The notes beneath the pieces were generated by a model that searched no databases, was not told the origin of the DNA, and saw only the letters and a program-made list of their open reading frames with translations. The position numbers were made by a program, and so were the translations under genes. 64,000 bases of DNA, from NCBI GenBank assembly GCA_934755305.1, contig CAKVLD010000010.1:1-64000 (forward strand). Direction: 5' to 3'. This document shows positions 1-8,975 of the stretch, piece by piece. This DNA comes from an uncultured Clostridium sp. (lineage in GTDB: Bacteria > Bacillota > Clostridia > Clostridiales > Clostridiaceae). Position 1 is the first letter of the stretch. Each line of letters starts with the position of its first letter.

Positions 1-159
1 AATAATTCATTATAAAAATGCCATTTAATTATTTTTCTTTTTGGTTCTTTTGAGGCACTATAATTATTTTTAACGTATTTGCTATCTTACATAACTGAAA
101 GCCTGTAATATTCAGTATTTACTATCAAAAAAAAATTTATAAATTCCTTTACGTTAAAA
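1..159 (+). repeat. Interspersed structured repeat, copy 1 (cut by window edge)
   Basis: This stretch matches 28257-28438 almost base for base and 30603-30788 more loosely, all in the same orientation. The left end lies outside the window, because the other copies carry about 27 more bases starting AGCCATNCAAAAGGTTCT. Inside, a T-rich arm (TTATTTTTCTTTTTGG) would pair with the missing left arm. A second unit is bounded by TTAACGTA and ACGTTAA and encloses a small hairpin ACTGAA/TTCAGT. No open frame or RBS is visible. It abuts the def terminator. It may be a MITE-like element or a structured RNA; I do not recognise the family. Confidence 0.75.
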
Positions 160-186
160 AACCCATTGGCTAAATCCAATGGGTTT
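157..186 (-). terminator. Rho-independent terminator of def
   Basis: Read leftward, the arms AAACCCATTGG and CCAATGGGTTT form a 10-11 bp stem with a short loop, followed by a T run. It sits directly after the def stop codon. Confidence 0.85.
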
Positions 187-202
187 CTTGTTTCAAATTC
201 AC

Positions 203-613
203 CTATATTATAATTCCTTCTAAATGATCTACTTCATGTTGAATAATCTGAGCTACAAATCCTGAAAATTTTTCTCTCTTCTTATTAAACTTTCTATCAA
301 AATACTCCACTTCAATATTTTCATATCTAGTAGTTTTTCTAACTCCAGTTAAAGATAAACAGCTTTCCTCAGCTTCATAGCCACCCTTCTTACTAACAAT
401 AACAGGATTAATCATAGGAACAATAAAATTCCCAGCACAAAAAACAATAATACGCTTCCTTACTCCTATCATATTAGCAGCCATTCCAACACAAGCCTCT
501 AAATTAGCCTCTAATGTATCCATTAAGTCATCAACAATATGTAAATCTTCCTTAGTTGCAAGCTCTGACTTTTGGCCTAGGAATAATACATCCTTCATAA
601 TTGGTTTTATCAT
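203..613 (-). CDS. def: Peptide deformylase, short variant
   Basis: Removes the N-formyl group from nascent proteins in the cytoplasm. The 136-residue protein carries motif 2 as EESCLS (metal ligand Cys85) and motif 3 as QHEVDH (ligands His126 and His130, catalytic Glu127). Motif 1, normally GxGxAAxQ, reads VGMAANMIG, so the usual Gln that stabilises the oxyanion is Met48. It is also shorter than the usual 150-185 residues. This form is likely a second, divergent deformylase rather than the main housekeeping one, which is usually beside fmt; that is inference. The start has AGGAGG seven or eight bases upstream. The gene is monocistronic with its own terminator. Confidence 0.85.
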   Translation of the reverse strand: MIKPIMKDVLFLGQKSELATKEDLHIVDDLMDTLEANLEACVGMAANMIGVRKRIIVFCAGNFIVPMINPVIVSKKGGYEAEESCLSLTGVRKTTRYENIEVEYFDRKFNKKREKFSGFVAQIIQHEVDHLEGIII

Positions 614-656
614 AAAATATCCTCCTATAACCTTAATCCCAATTTCATTCTAAAAA

Positions 657-1616
657 CTATAACTCAACTCTATTACGAACTTCTCCTCTATAAAAAGCTC
701 TAATATTTTCTAAAAGATCATCAAATAATCTTTCTCTAGCTTCAACACTAGCCCAAGCTATATGTGGAGATAAAACAAGTCTATCCTTATTTTTTATACT
801 TAATAAAGGATTATTAATTGGAGTTGGCTCAACAGTAAATACATCTAAAGCTGCTCCTGCTATAACTTCTTCATCTAAAGCTCTTGCTAAATCCTCATCT
901 ACAACTATAGGACCTCTTCCCATATTTATAAGAATAGCACTCTTCTTCATTCTTTTTAAGTTATCATAATTAAATAATCCCTCTGTAGCATTATTTAAAG
1001 GTGCGTGTATAGATATAATATCACTATTTTGTAAAAGTTCCTCTAATTCTACTCTCTTATAATCCGCATTATTATTCTTTCCTGATGTAGAATAATAAAC
1101 TACCTTAGCTCCAAAAGCCTCTGCAATACTTGCTACCTTTCTTCCTATAGCTCCAAGTCCTACTATCCCCCAAACCTTGCCTTCTATATCATTAAAAGAT
1201 TTATCTAAGTTCGTAAATAATCCTGACTTTGAATAATCTCCGCTTTTAACAAAGTTATCATAATACCCAATCTTATTGTACAAATGTAAAAGTGTAGCAA
1301 AAGTATGTTGTGCTACTGTAGGGGTAGAATATCCAGCTACATTAGTTACAGCAATCTTTCTTTCCTTAGCATATTTAATATCTATATTATTAAATCCAGT
1401 AGCTGTTTCACAAATAAGCTCTAAATTTTTAGCCTCATCTAGATTTGATTTATTTAAAACCACCTTATTAGTTAATATAATTTCTGCATCTTTAACTCTA
1501 TCTTTAACCTCTTCAGGACTTGTTGTATCATAATAAGTTACTTCCCCAAACTCCTTTAACTTTTCAAAATTAACATTTCCTAATGTTTTTCCATCTAAAA
1601 CTACTATATTTTTCAC
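657..1616 (-). CDS. D-2-hydroxyacid dehydrogenase, NAD-dependent
   Basis: A 319-residue member of the D-isomer-specific 2-hydroxyacid dehydrogenase family, which reduces 2-keto acids or oxidises D-hydroxyacids with NAD(P) in the cytoplasm. The Rossmann motif GLGAIG lies near residue 154. The catalytic triad is represented by the Arg in the NMGRGP segment, the Glu in the DVFTVEP segment and the His in LSPHIAWAS. Substrate cannot be read from sequence; hydroxypyruvate/glyoxylate reductase-like or phosphoglycerate dehydrogenase-like enzymes are both possible. The start is GTG with an AAGGATG-like site upstream. It is separate from def (43-base gap) and divergent from prmA. Confidence 0.85.
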   Translation of the reverse strand: MKNIVVLDGKTLGNVNFEKLKEFGEVTYYDTTSPEEVKDRVKDAEIILTNKVVLNKSNLDEAKNLELICETATGFNNIDIKYAKERKIAVTNVAGYSTPTVAQHTFATLLHLYNKIGYYDNFVKSGDYSKSGLFTNLDKSFNDIEGKVWGIVGLGAIGRKVASIAEAFGAKVVYYSTSGKNNNADYKRVELEELLQNSDIISIHAPLNNATEGLFNYDNLKRMKKSAILINMGRGPIVVDEDLARALDEEVIAGAALDVFTVEPTPINNPLLSIKNKDRLVLSPHIAWASVEARERLFDDLLENIRAFYRGEVRNRVEL

Positions 1617-1797
1617 ACTCTCTCATCCTTCCACAGTATATTAATTTTATAATACTCTAAAGGCAAATCTTTGTAAATTATTTATTATACTTTAGATAGG
1701 CTAAATAAAATCCGTTTAAAAGATTTTTATATACCCTTTACATGATAATTAAGTTATAATAATATGATATTGATCAATTTTGAAAGGAAGTATAAAG

Positions 1798-2664
1798 ATG
1801 TTTATTATTTGCTATAAAATGCCTTTTGATAAGGTGGATGAGGCTGTAGAAACTCTTCAAATAAATGATATTTATGATGTTTTCTATGAAAGTCTTTTAA
1901 AAATAACTACTGACGAAAATGGTTATGGTTATGAAGAAGTAGAATCTGAAGATATAGTTTTAAAAGTAGCTTTTGAAAGTCAAGATGAAGACTTAGAAGA
2001 TTTAGAACTTTATATGAATAAAGTTAATTCTATCTTAGGTCAAAAACCATTTGATGTTTTTGAAGAAGCTAATACATACGAAGACTTCTCTCTTCCAGCT
2101 ATTCATTTAAATGATGAATGGGTGCTATGTTCTCCAACAGAAGAATTTGAAGGTAAAAAGAAAATAAACTTCATTTCACAAGGAGCTTTTGGAACAGGTC
2201 TTCACGAAACTACTCAAGATCTTTTAAGAGTAATTGTAGAAAAAGATTTTACAGGCAAAAGAGTTTTAGATATAGGTACTGGCTCTGGTATCCTTTCTAT
2301 AGCTACTGCTTTAAAAAATGCTGAAAAAGTTGTTGCTTTAGACATAAGAGATGTTAGAGATGAAGTAGAATTTAATGCATCATTAAATAATTTAAATAAC
2401 ATAACTACTTTAGTTGGTGATGCTCTTTCTAATGAAGTTACTGTAGAAGGCAAATTTGATTGGATATATATAAATATAGGCGGTGAGGAAACTCACATGT
2501 TTATGGACTTTATTAAAGATCACTTAAAGGAAAATGGTAACCTTTTAGTATCTGGTCTTGTAGAATGGAGCTTTGATAAGGTTAAAGATATGGTGGAAAG
2601 CCATGGTTATAAACTAATTGAAAAACATCAAACTAATGAATGGGTAACTGCTATATTTGAATAA
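1798..2664 (+). CDS. prmA: Ribosomal protein L11 methyltransferase-like enzyme
   Basis: SAM-dependent methyltransferase of the PrmA family (288 residues), expected to trimethylate ribosomal protein L11. Family marks are FGTGLHETT just before the SAM domain, the SAM-binding loop VLDIGTGSGILS, the acidic end of beta-2 (VALDIRD), and the YINIGGEET segment in place of the usual NI(L/I)A motif. The chosen ATG has GAAAGGAAG seven bases upstream; an in-frame TTG six codons earlier has no RBS. Clostridia usually have prmA beside dnaJ, so this stand-alone gene with its own promoter-like TTTACA/TAATAT and terminator could be a paralogue acting on another substrate. Confidence 0.75.
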   Translation: MFIICYKMPFDKVDEAVETLQINDIYDVFYESLLKITTDENGYGYEEVESEDIVLKVAFESQDEDLEDLELYMNKVNSILGQKPFDVFEEANTYEDFSLPAIHLNDEWVLCSPTEEFEGKKKINFISQGAFGTGLHETTQDLLRVIVEKDFTGKRVLDIGTGSGILSIATALKNAEKVVALDIRDVRDEVEFNASLNNLNNITTLVGDALSNEVTVEGKFDWIYINIGGEETHMFMDFIKDHLKENGNLLVSGLVEWSFDKVKDMVESHGYKLIEKHQTNEWVTAIFE

Positions 2665-2670
2665 ACTTAA

Positions 2671-2717
2671 AAAAGCAGCCTCCTAAGGATTTATTTTCCT
2701 TGGAAGGCTGTCTTTTA
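2671..2717 (+). terminator. Terminator of the prmA-like gene
   Basis: AGCAGCCTCCTAAGGA pairs with TCCTTGGAAGGCTGTC across a 7-base loop, followed by TTTTAT. It may serve both converging genes. Confidence 0.85.
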
Positions 2718-2801
2718 TATATTTTATAAATTTATAGGGAAAACTTATTTATTAACCATAAAGTCACCAACATTTATCCTAAAAAGAAACCTAAGCTAAA
2801 A

Positions 2802-5800
2802 CTATTTACTACTTTCTTTTCTTCTTCTTGAATAAACTACTATAACAATTCCGGTTAAAACCATCATAGCCACTATAACTATAATGCTTCCAACACTGCT
2901 ATCACCAGTTCTTGAACTTTGTCCAATTACTGATTTTTCATTATTTTCTTGTGAATTTAAGTTTTCATCTCCATTTATAATATTGGTATTATCATTTTGA
3001 TTATTGTCGCCTTCAATATTACTATTATTTGGGTTATTACCTGGATTAGTATTAACATCTTGACCTGAATTTTGACTTTCTAAATTTTTATCTAATACAT
3101 AAATTACGCCTACAGAATCAGCATCAAAAGTAAATATGCTATTGTTAACTACACCGCTACCTCCAAGTATTAAATTACCATTTATATCTTCATAATAACC
3201 ATATAAAGTTTCTCCATCTGGTACTTCTCCAATTATATTCATAATAGTAACAGGAACATCTAATTTTTTATCCTTCAAATTAGTTTTTATATCAAAGCTT
3301 TTCTTAACATTCTCTTTATTGATACCATATTTATTATCTGCATAGCAAAAATTATCTATATTCACCAACAAATCTGTTAAACCTTGTGATCTTACTAACT
3401 CTGCTAGCTTTTTAATATCCCTTATAACTATCCTATAATTATTTCTTTCAATAATAGGTTTAATATCTTTTCCTGAGTTTGATATTGATTCTAAAAGATT
3501 TAAACTTATACCTTCATTGTCCATATATGAAATAACTACCTCATCACCATCTTTAGCATTATTAACCTTTTCAATGACTCTTTCATCAGTTAAAGGAACC
3601 TCTCTATTATCTACAATTGAATCACTACTATATGCTGATTTTAAGTTTTCAGTATCTATTTTAACTTTAACAAACTTATCTGCTAAAATAACACCATTTA
3701 AAGCTTTAATATTTACTGTTACTTTACCATCTTTAACTATATAAGTTTCATTTTCATCTCCACTTAAAACATTAGTAAGTTTAGTTCCATCAGCTATTCC
3801 TTTAGCACTTACTGTAACAGTAATATCATTTTCTTGTCTATTAGCTGCTACCAATATCTTAGAATCCTCATTACTTCTTACATAAGCCATTACATCATCA
3901 GCATATTTATCCTCAACATCTATTGGAATTAAATCTCCTGTTCTAAGTGCTGAATAAGAATTTCTAATCGCTGCAAGTCTAGCATACCATTCAACTAATT
4001 CTTTATCTCCTTTACCCCAGATAAATCCTCTTCTATTATCTGGATCATCGCATCCTACCATTCCTACTTCATCACCATAATAAATTGTTGGTGCTCCAAT
4101 ATAAGTCATTTGCATAAATGGTATTAACTTCACCTTAGCCTTTGCAAGCTCAGTTGCATCTTTAGCAAAGTCTCTTTTTCCTTTAGCGTAACCATCTAAA
4201 GCAGATAATACTCTTTGAGTATCATGAGTACTTACTAAATTCATCATAGCTTCTAAGGCTTCTCTTGGATATTGTTCTCTCATCTTTTCAAGTTCATCCA
4301 TTGAATCTCTTGCTGTTTTAACAGTTTTATTATCTTCTTGAGTGCCCTTAACAAAGTTAATCATAGAACCTCTAAATCTATAATTCATTACTGAATCATA
4401 CATATCTCCTAATAAATACATAGATGCATCAGTCCAAATTTCTCCTATTAATGCATTATCACCTTCTGATTTAGTTACCTTTCTAAAGGCCCTCCAAGTT
4501 TCTGATGATACTTCATTAGCCACATCTAATCTCCATCCATTTGACCCTAATCTTAGCCACTTTCTTGCAATAGAATTATCACTATCTATAATCTCATCTG
4601 CCCAAGACTTAACATTATATTCTGAACCACCTAATGCTTGAATAACTGGCATTGAATCAAATCCTGACCATCCTTCATAAGTATAATAATCAGGGTTTCC
4701 AGTATTCTTTTCATTATTTATAACAAACCAATCTTTATAATGGAAATCAGTTATTCCAATTGAATTATAATATTCAACTACTTTCTTCTCTGCATTTTCT
4801 TTAGATAATCCATTATTATTCATTTCATCGTATACTCTTGACCAATATTGATAAGCTCCTAAAGGCTTACCTTTTGCAATGTACTTACCAAACTTGTCAA
4901 AATATATAGAGTCATCTGATACGTGATTGTAAACACCATCTAAAATAATATGCATACCTTGTTCATGAGCAACCTTAGCTAAATTAACAAAGTCATCCAT
5001 AGTTCCAAGTTGTGGATCTATTTCAGAATAACTTGTAGTATCATATCTATGGCTTGAAATAGATTTTCCCATAGGATTTAAATAAAGTATTGTTACTCCA
5101 AGAGCCTTTAAATAAGTTATTTTCTTTTCAATACCCTTTAAATCTCCTCCATAAAGATCATTAGCCCAAGCACTCATATCTCCCTTATTAGCGTTTGCTG
5201 GATAATCAAAACCTGCTTTTTTATATAATTCAGGATCCTTAGGTAATGAATACCAATCATCTATAAATTCATAAGGAGTATCCCCTCTTGAATACTTTTG
5301 AGTATAATCATTATTTACATCTCCATTAAAGAATCTATCTGGATAAATTTGGTATATTATACCATTTTTCAACCATTCAGGAGTTTTAAAGTCACTAGTA
5401 CAAACATTAAATTCATAATCAATTATAGAATCTAAGTCTGAAGTAATTCCAGTACCAAAGTTTCCGTCATCATCTCCATAACCTTTTACATCAGAACCAT
5501 TAGATACAACAAAATAATAAGAATAAGTTCCTATAATAGAAGGTGTAAATTCAACTGTCCACTTATCGCTACCATCATCAAAACTTCCATCCTTCCTTAA
5601 ATTAAGGATTTTTGTTCCATCAGGTGCTACAACAATTAGCTTACCTGATTTAAGCATATCTTTAGTTGCTTTTAATGCAAAATTAATTGCAGTTCCTTCC
5701 TTTATAGCTCCATAAGGATTTTTATACTCCTCATTTCTTGAATCGTAATATAATCCATTTAAGTCTATCTTAGTATCACCAACATCATTAAAACATGTTT

Positions 5801-7655
5801 CAGATTTAGGATCATATGAAAAAGTTACTGTTTTATCTTCATTTAAAACCAAAGTATCTATCTTAACAACTTTCTCTTCATTTCCACCTATAGATAAGGA
5901 TAAATTATTATAAGTTCCCTTATTTAATTTTACTTTGATAGTATATATTCCTTTTAACTTTTCATCATTAAATTTACCTAAAGTTTCACTTCCATTATTT
6001 AAAACAATATCTAATGCCTTATAATCAATACTTGAAGTAATGATATGAGAATCATCATTATAATAGAATGTTACATCTTGCTTTTCTTCTAGTGATAAAT
6101 GTATATTTTCACCTTGTATTACACCCTTTAATCCGTAATTTTCAGGATCCCAAGTATAATTTATAGCTGCTTTATAATCATAGTTTCCAGCTTTAACTGT
6201 AAAAGTCTTTTTGTAATTACCATTTCCAATATAGTCTAGTTGTAATGCCTTATCAGCTGGATTCCAAGTACCTGAAGTACCCTCAATTCCTGCAGCTAAT
6301 GAACCTGGTATAGTAACAGGTCTACCTTTATACTCATTAAATTTCAGATATGAAACTTCATCTTTTACCTCTTCATTATCAGGATCTAAAATTTCTTCTC
6401 CATCTACAATAAATTTATAAAATACATCTTGTTCTTTATCACCTATTCTTAGAGTTAAAGACCAATTTTCATCATCTAATTTAGTAAATGCATTAGAATT
6501 TTCACTCCAATCATTAATATTGCTGCTTAAATATACAGATTTTGCTTCTTTATCTTTATACTTAAAAGTAATAGTACCATTATCGTTGATAACAGGACCT
6601 TTAACTACCGGTATTTCCTTTTCTCTAAGTCCTAAACTTTCTGCAACTTTTACTTCATCATTTACTGAATCATATAATTGTCCAGTTACAGTATCTACTA
6701 CAAACACTACATTAGTTTCTTTTTCTAAGCTTAATGATTTGTTACCTACCTCTGGATAGCTTCCTTCATCCCAATTATGATTTTTAACTGCCTTATATTC
6801 ATAAGAACCAGCAGCTATTTTACATGTATACATAAGAGTATCTTTGTCTATTCTATACATATCATAATCAGTTTTACTTACATCCCAGTCACCATTTCCA
6901 CTTCTTACAGTACCTATAAGCGATATTGTTTTATTTAATGAAGGTGTGTTTATAGAATCAGTGGCAACGTTACCAAAATAATCTGAAAAAATAGTAATAT
7001 TCTCTGTTTTTTCTGGTATTTCTACACTAGTATTTGATGCTATTTCTCCATTATCCCAAGCTCCATTGTAAGCTACTTTATATTCCATTGTGCCAGGCTT
7101 TACTACTTTGAAATTCTTTAAATACATTCCTCCACCAATATAGTCTAGCTTAAAATTATCATCTCCAGGTACCCAGGTTTGTCCACCTAAGCAATCAGAA
7201 ATCCCTCCTACTAATATAGCCTTTGATTTAAAGCAACTTGGATTATTTATTGAATCATAAACTTCCTTTTTATTAAGATCAAATCTAAAAGTTACTTCTG
7301 TATCCTTATCTAAACTTAAAGAAACATTTTCACCATTCTTTCCATATTCCTTTTCTGAACTTTCATCTACTGCTACTTTATATTCATAATTACCTGCTTT
7401 TAAAGTATAGGTAGATTCATAAATTCCATTTTTATATTCTTTAAGCTTCCCATTAACATTACTAGGACTCCAATCCTCTCCAAGTCCATTAGCATTCATA
7501 AGATTTCCTACTAATGTACAAATAGTATCAACATTAATTAACTCTTCCTCTGTATCTCCTGCTTTTACTTTATTTACATTAATATTATTAAATAATGTAA
7601 ATATAAATAAAAACATAGTGATGAGAGCCGTCTTTTTTAAGTTTTCTTTTCTCAT
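2802..7655 (-). CDS. Secreted, cell-wall-associated amylopullulanase (GH13)
   Basis: Extracellular starch/pullulan hydrolase of 1617 residues. The start ATG follows AGGGGGGAG; an upstream in-frame ATG lacks an RBS. A signal peptide (positive MRKENLKK, hydrophobic core, cleavage near residue 33) is followed by four X25-like starch-binding repeats, each with a WxPxD/N block and a GNYxYKxAxNxxW block (about 35-130, 140-235, 240-335 and 445-540), with a CBM48-like domain before the fourth. The GH13 barrel spans about 760-1270: DGVYNH (Asp906), GWRLDVANE (nucleophile Asp1044), GEIW (acid Glu1072), STHDT (Asp1145). The C-terminus has an Asn-rich linker, a membrane segment and RRRK. RTGD before that segment resembles a degenerate sortase signal rather than clear LPxTG. 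Confidence 0.88.
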   Translation of the reverse strand: MRKENLKKTALITMFLFIFTLFNNINVNKVKAGDTEEELINVDTICTLVGNLMNANGLGEDWSPSNVNGKLKEYKNGIYESTYTLKAGNYEYKVAVDESSEKEYGKNGENVSLSLDKDTEVTFRFDLNKKEVYDSINNPSCFKSKAILVGGISDCLGGQTWVPGDDNFKLDYIGGGMYLKNFKVVKPGTMEYKVAYNGAWDNGEIASNTSVEIPEKTENITIFSDYFGNVATDSINTPSLNKTISLIGTVRSGNGDWDVSKTDYDMYRIDKDTLMYTCKIAAGSYEYKAVKNHNWDEGSYPEVGNKSLSLEKETNVVFVVDTVTGQLYDSVNDEVKVAESLGLREKEIPVVKGPVINDNGTITFKYKDKEAKSVYLSSNINDWSENSNAFTKLDDENWSLTLRIGDKEQDVFYKFIVDGEEILDPDNEEVKDEVSYLKFNEYKGRPVTIPGSLAAGIEGTSGTWNPADKALQLDYIGNGNYKKTFTVKAGNYDYKAAINYTWDPENYGLKGVIQGENIHLSLEEKQDVTFYYNDDSHIITSSIDYKALDIVLNNGSETLGKFNDEKLKGIYTIKVKLNKGTYNNLSLSIGGNEEKVVKIDTLVLNEDKTVTFSYDPKSETCFNDVGDTKIDLNGLYYDSRNEEYKNPYGAIKEGTAINFALKATKDMLKSGKLIVVAPDGTKILNLRKDGSFDDGSDKWTVEFTPSIIGTYSYYFVVSNGSDVKGYGDDDGNFGTGITSDLDSIIDYEFNVCTSDFKTPEWLKNGIIYQIYPDRFFNGDVNNDYTQKYSRGDTPYEFIDDWYSLPKDPELYKKAGFDYPANANKGDMSAWANDLYGGDLKGIEKKITYLKALGVTILYLNPMGKSISSHRYDTTSYSEIDPQLGTMDDFVNLAKVAHEQGMHIILDGVYNHVSDDSIYFDKFGKYIAKGKPLGAYQYWSRVYDEMNNNGLSKENAEKKVVEYYNSIGITDFHYKDWFVINNEKNTGNPDYYTYEGWSGFDSMPVIQALGGSEYNVKSWADEIIDSDNSIARKWLRLGSNGWRLDVANEVSSETWRAFRKVTKSEGDNALIGEIWTDASMYLLGDMYDSVMNYRFRGSMINFVKGTQEDNKTVKTARDSMDELEKMREQYPREALEAMMNLVSTHDTQRVLSALDGYAKGKRDFAKDATELAKAKVKLIPFMQMTYIGAPTIYYGDEVGMVGCDDPDNRRGFIWGKGDKELVEWYARLAAIRNSYSALRTGDLIPIDVEDKYADDVMAYVRSNEDSKILVAANRQENDITVTVSAKGIADGTKLTNVLSGDENETYIVKDGKVTVNIKALNGVILADKFVKVKIDTENLKSAYSSDSIVDNREVPLTDERVIEKVNNAKDGDEVVISYMDNEGISLNLLESISNSGKDIKPIIERNNYRIVIRDIKKLAELVRSQGLTDLLVNIDNFCYADNKYGINKENVKKSFDIKTNLKDKKLDVPVTIMNIIGEVPDGETLYGYYEDINGNLILGGSGVVNNSIFTFDADSVGVIYVLDKNLESQNSGQDVNTNPGNNPNNSNIEGDNNQNDNTNIINGDENLNSQENNEKSVIGQSSRTGDSSVGSIIVIVAMMVLTGIVIVVYSRRRKESSK

Positions 7656-7870
7656 TTTGTACTCCCCCCTAAAATATATTTTTACATCCAAATTATACCA
7701 CAAATCGTTTACATTTAAATTTGTAAGGTTATACAAAAATCCATAAAATAATTTAAACAGGATACCATAATTATTAATATGGTATTAGTATAAAGTAGCA
7801 GACACATTAAGTCTAACTAAGTAAAATATTATTTGGTTAAGAAAGGATAGGATTTATTTTTTTGCATAGA

Positions 7871-7911
7871 AAAAGGCGTCGCACTTTTTTATAGTGCGAT
7901 ATCCTTATTTT
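7871..7911 (-). terminator. Terminator after holA
   Basis: Read leftward, ATCGCACTAT and AGTGCGACGCC form the stem, followed by TTTTT. A similar GTCGCAC hairpin ends the first chemoreceptor gene at 18602-18660, suggesting a recurrent terminator sequence in this genome. Confidence 0.75.
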
Positions 7912-7912
7912 T

Positions 7913-8947
7913 CTACTTTTTAACAAGTAAAGTGTTTAATAACAAAAGTTCCAATTCCATAGTTTTATCAACACCTGAAGACTTAAGCTTTACTTCTGCT
8001 TCTACACATAGCCTTATAAGTCCTTCAAGCTGTCTTAAAGAAAACTTTGAACTAAGAGTCATTAACTTTTCACAAACAAAAGCTGGTACTCTTAATTCTT
8101 TAACAAAATCATCTGTTCTTTTTCCACTTTTCATTCCTATTTTTATCTTATATAACTTTTTAAATTGAGCTTCTACAGAAGTTACAATAAGCATATGTTG
8201 ATCAGCTTTAAATAATAATTCATTCATTATATCTATAGCTTTTTCTATTTTTCTTTGAGATATTAAATCAACTAAATCAAAAATATCCTCTTCACTTTTA
8301 GAAGGTATAAGCTTTTCTATATCCTCTTTCTTAATATCTCTTCCATTAGTATAATCTATTAATTTATCTATTTCTCTCTTTATAATATTGAAATTATTTT
8401 GTACTCTATCACAGAAAAATCTAAGCTCTACCTTCCCTATTTTCTTACCTTTTTCTAAGAATATTTCTTCTACCTTTTTTTGAAATCTATCTCTTTTTAA
8501 TTTATCGAAGTGAACTATCTCTGTAAGCTTATCTAATGCCATAAGCTTTTTATTTTTCTTTGGAGTCTCTCTTTTATCTCCAAATGTATAATACATTATA
8601 AGCACAGTAAAATCAGGCATATCCTTTAAGTAGTTTTTTATTTCATTATAAAGTTTAGTACCTGAAGAATCTGTTTTATCCTTTAAAAAGTTAGCTCTAT
8701 ATACTAGAACAACCTTCTTTTCTCCCATAAAAGGCATAGTTTCACAAGCATTCATTATATCATCTATAGTGGTATTTAATCCATCTATCTTTATATAATT
8801 TAATTCTTCAAGACCTTCTGTTAATAGCGGCTTAGTTAATGTATCTATTCCCTCTTTAATTAGCTCTTCATCAGCTCCACAAAATATATATGAATTTTTA
8901 ATAACTTTATTTTTTATTTCCTTTTCTAATATATCGTAAGTAATCAA
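7913..8947 (-). CDS. holA: DNA polymerase III delta subunit
   Basis: Clamp-loader delta subunit (344 residues), which opens the beta clamp for loading on primed DNA. The N-terminal AAA+-like fold starts with ILEKEIKNKVIKNSYIF and GADEELIKEGID; PFMGEKKVVLVYRA is the typical sensor-containing strand. The C-terminal helical domain includes the TSVEAQFKKLYKIK and LRQLEGLIRLCVEAEVKLKSSG blocks seen in Firmicute HolA. As expected for delta, there is no Walker A. The start is TTG with GGTGG upstream. It follows comEC by 28 bases, the conserved comEC-holA order of Firmicutes, so the two are probably co-transcribed. Confidence 0.9.
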   Translation of the reverse strand: MITYDILEKEIKNKVIKNSYIFCGADEELIKEGIDTLTKPLLTEGLEELNYIKIDGLNTTIDDIMNACETMPFMGEKKVVLVYRANFLKDKTDSSGTKLYNEIKNYLKDMPDFTVLIMYYTFGDKRETPKKNKKLMALDKLTEIVHFDKLKRDRFQKKVEEIFLEKGKKIGKVELRFFCDRVQNNFNIIKREIDKLIDYTNGRDIKKEDIEKLIPSKSEEDIFDLVDLISQRKIEKAIDIMNELLFKADQHMLIVTSVEAQFKKLYKIKIGMKSGKRTDDFVKELRVPAFVCEKLMTLSSKFSLRQLEGLIRLCVEAEVKLKSSGVDKTMELELLLLNTLLVKK

Positions 8948-8975
8948 CTGCTTCTACCACCATTTCTACATCTAT

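Noticed and set aside
1276..1533. Open frame opposite the hydroxyacid dehydrogenase
   Set aside because: It lies entirely within a well-supported gene on the other strand and has no RBS or family signature.
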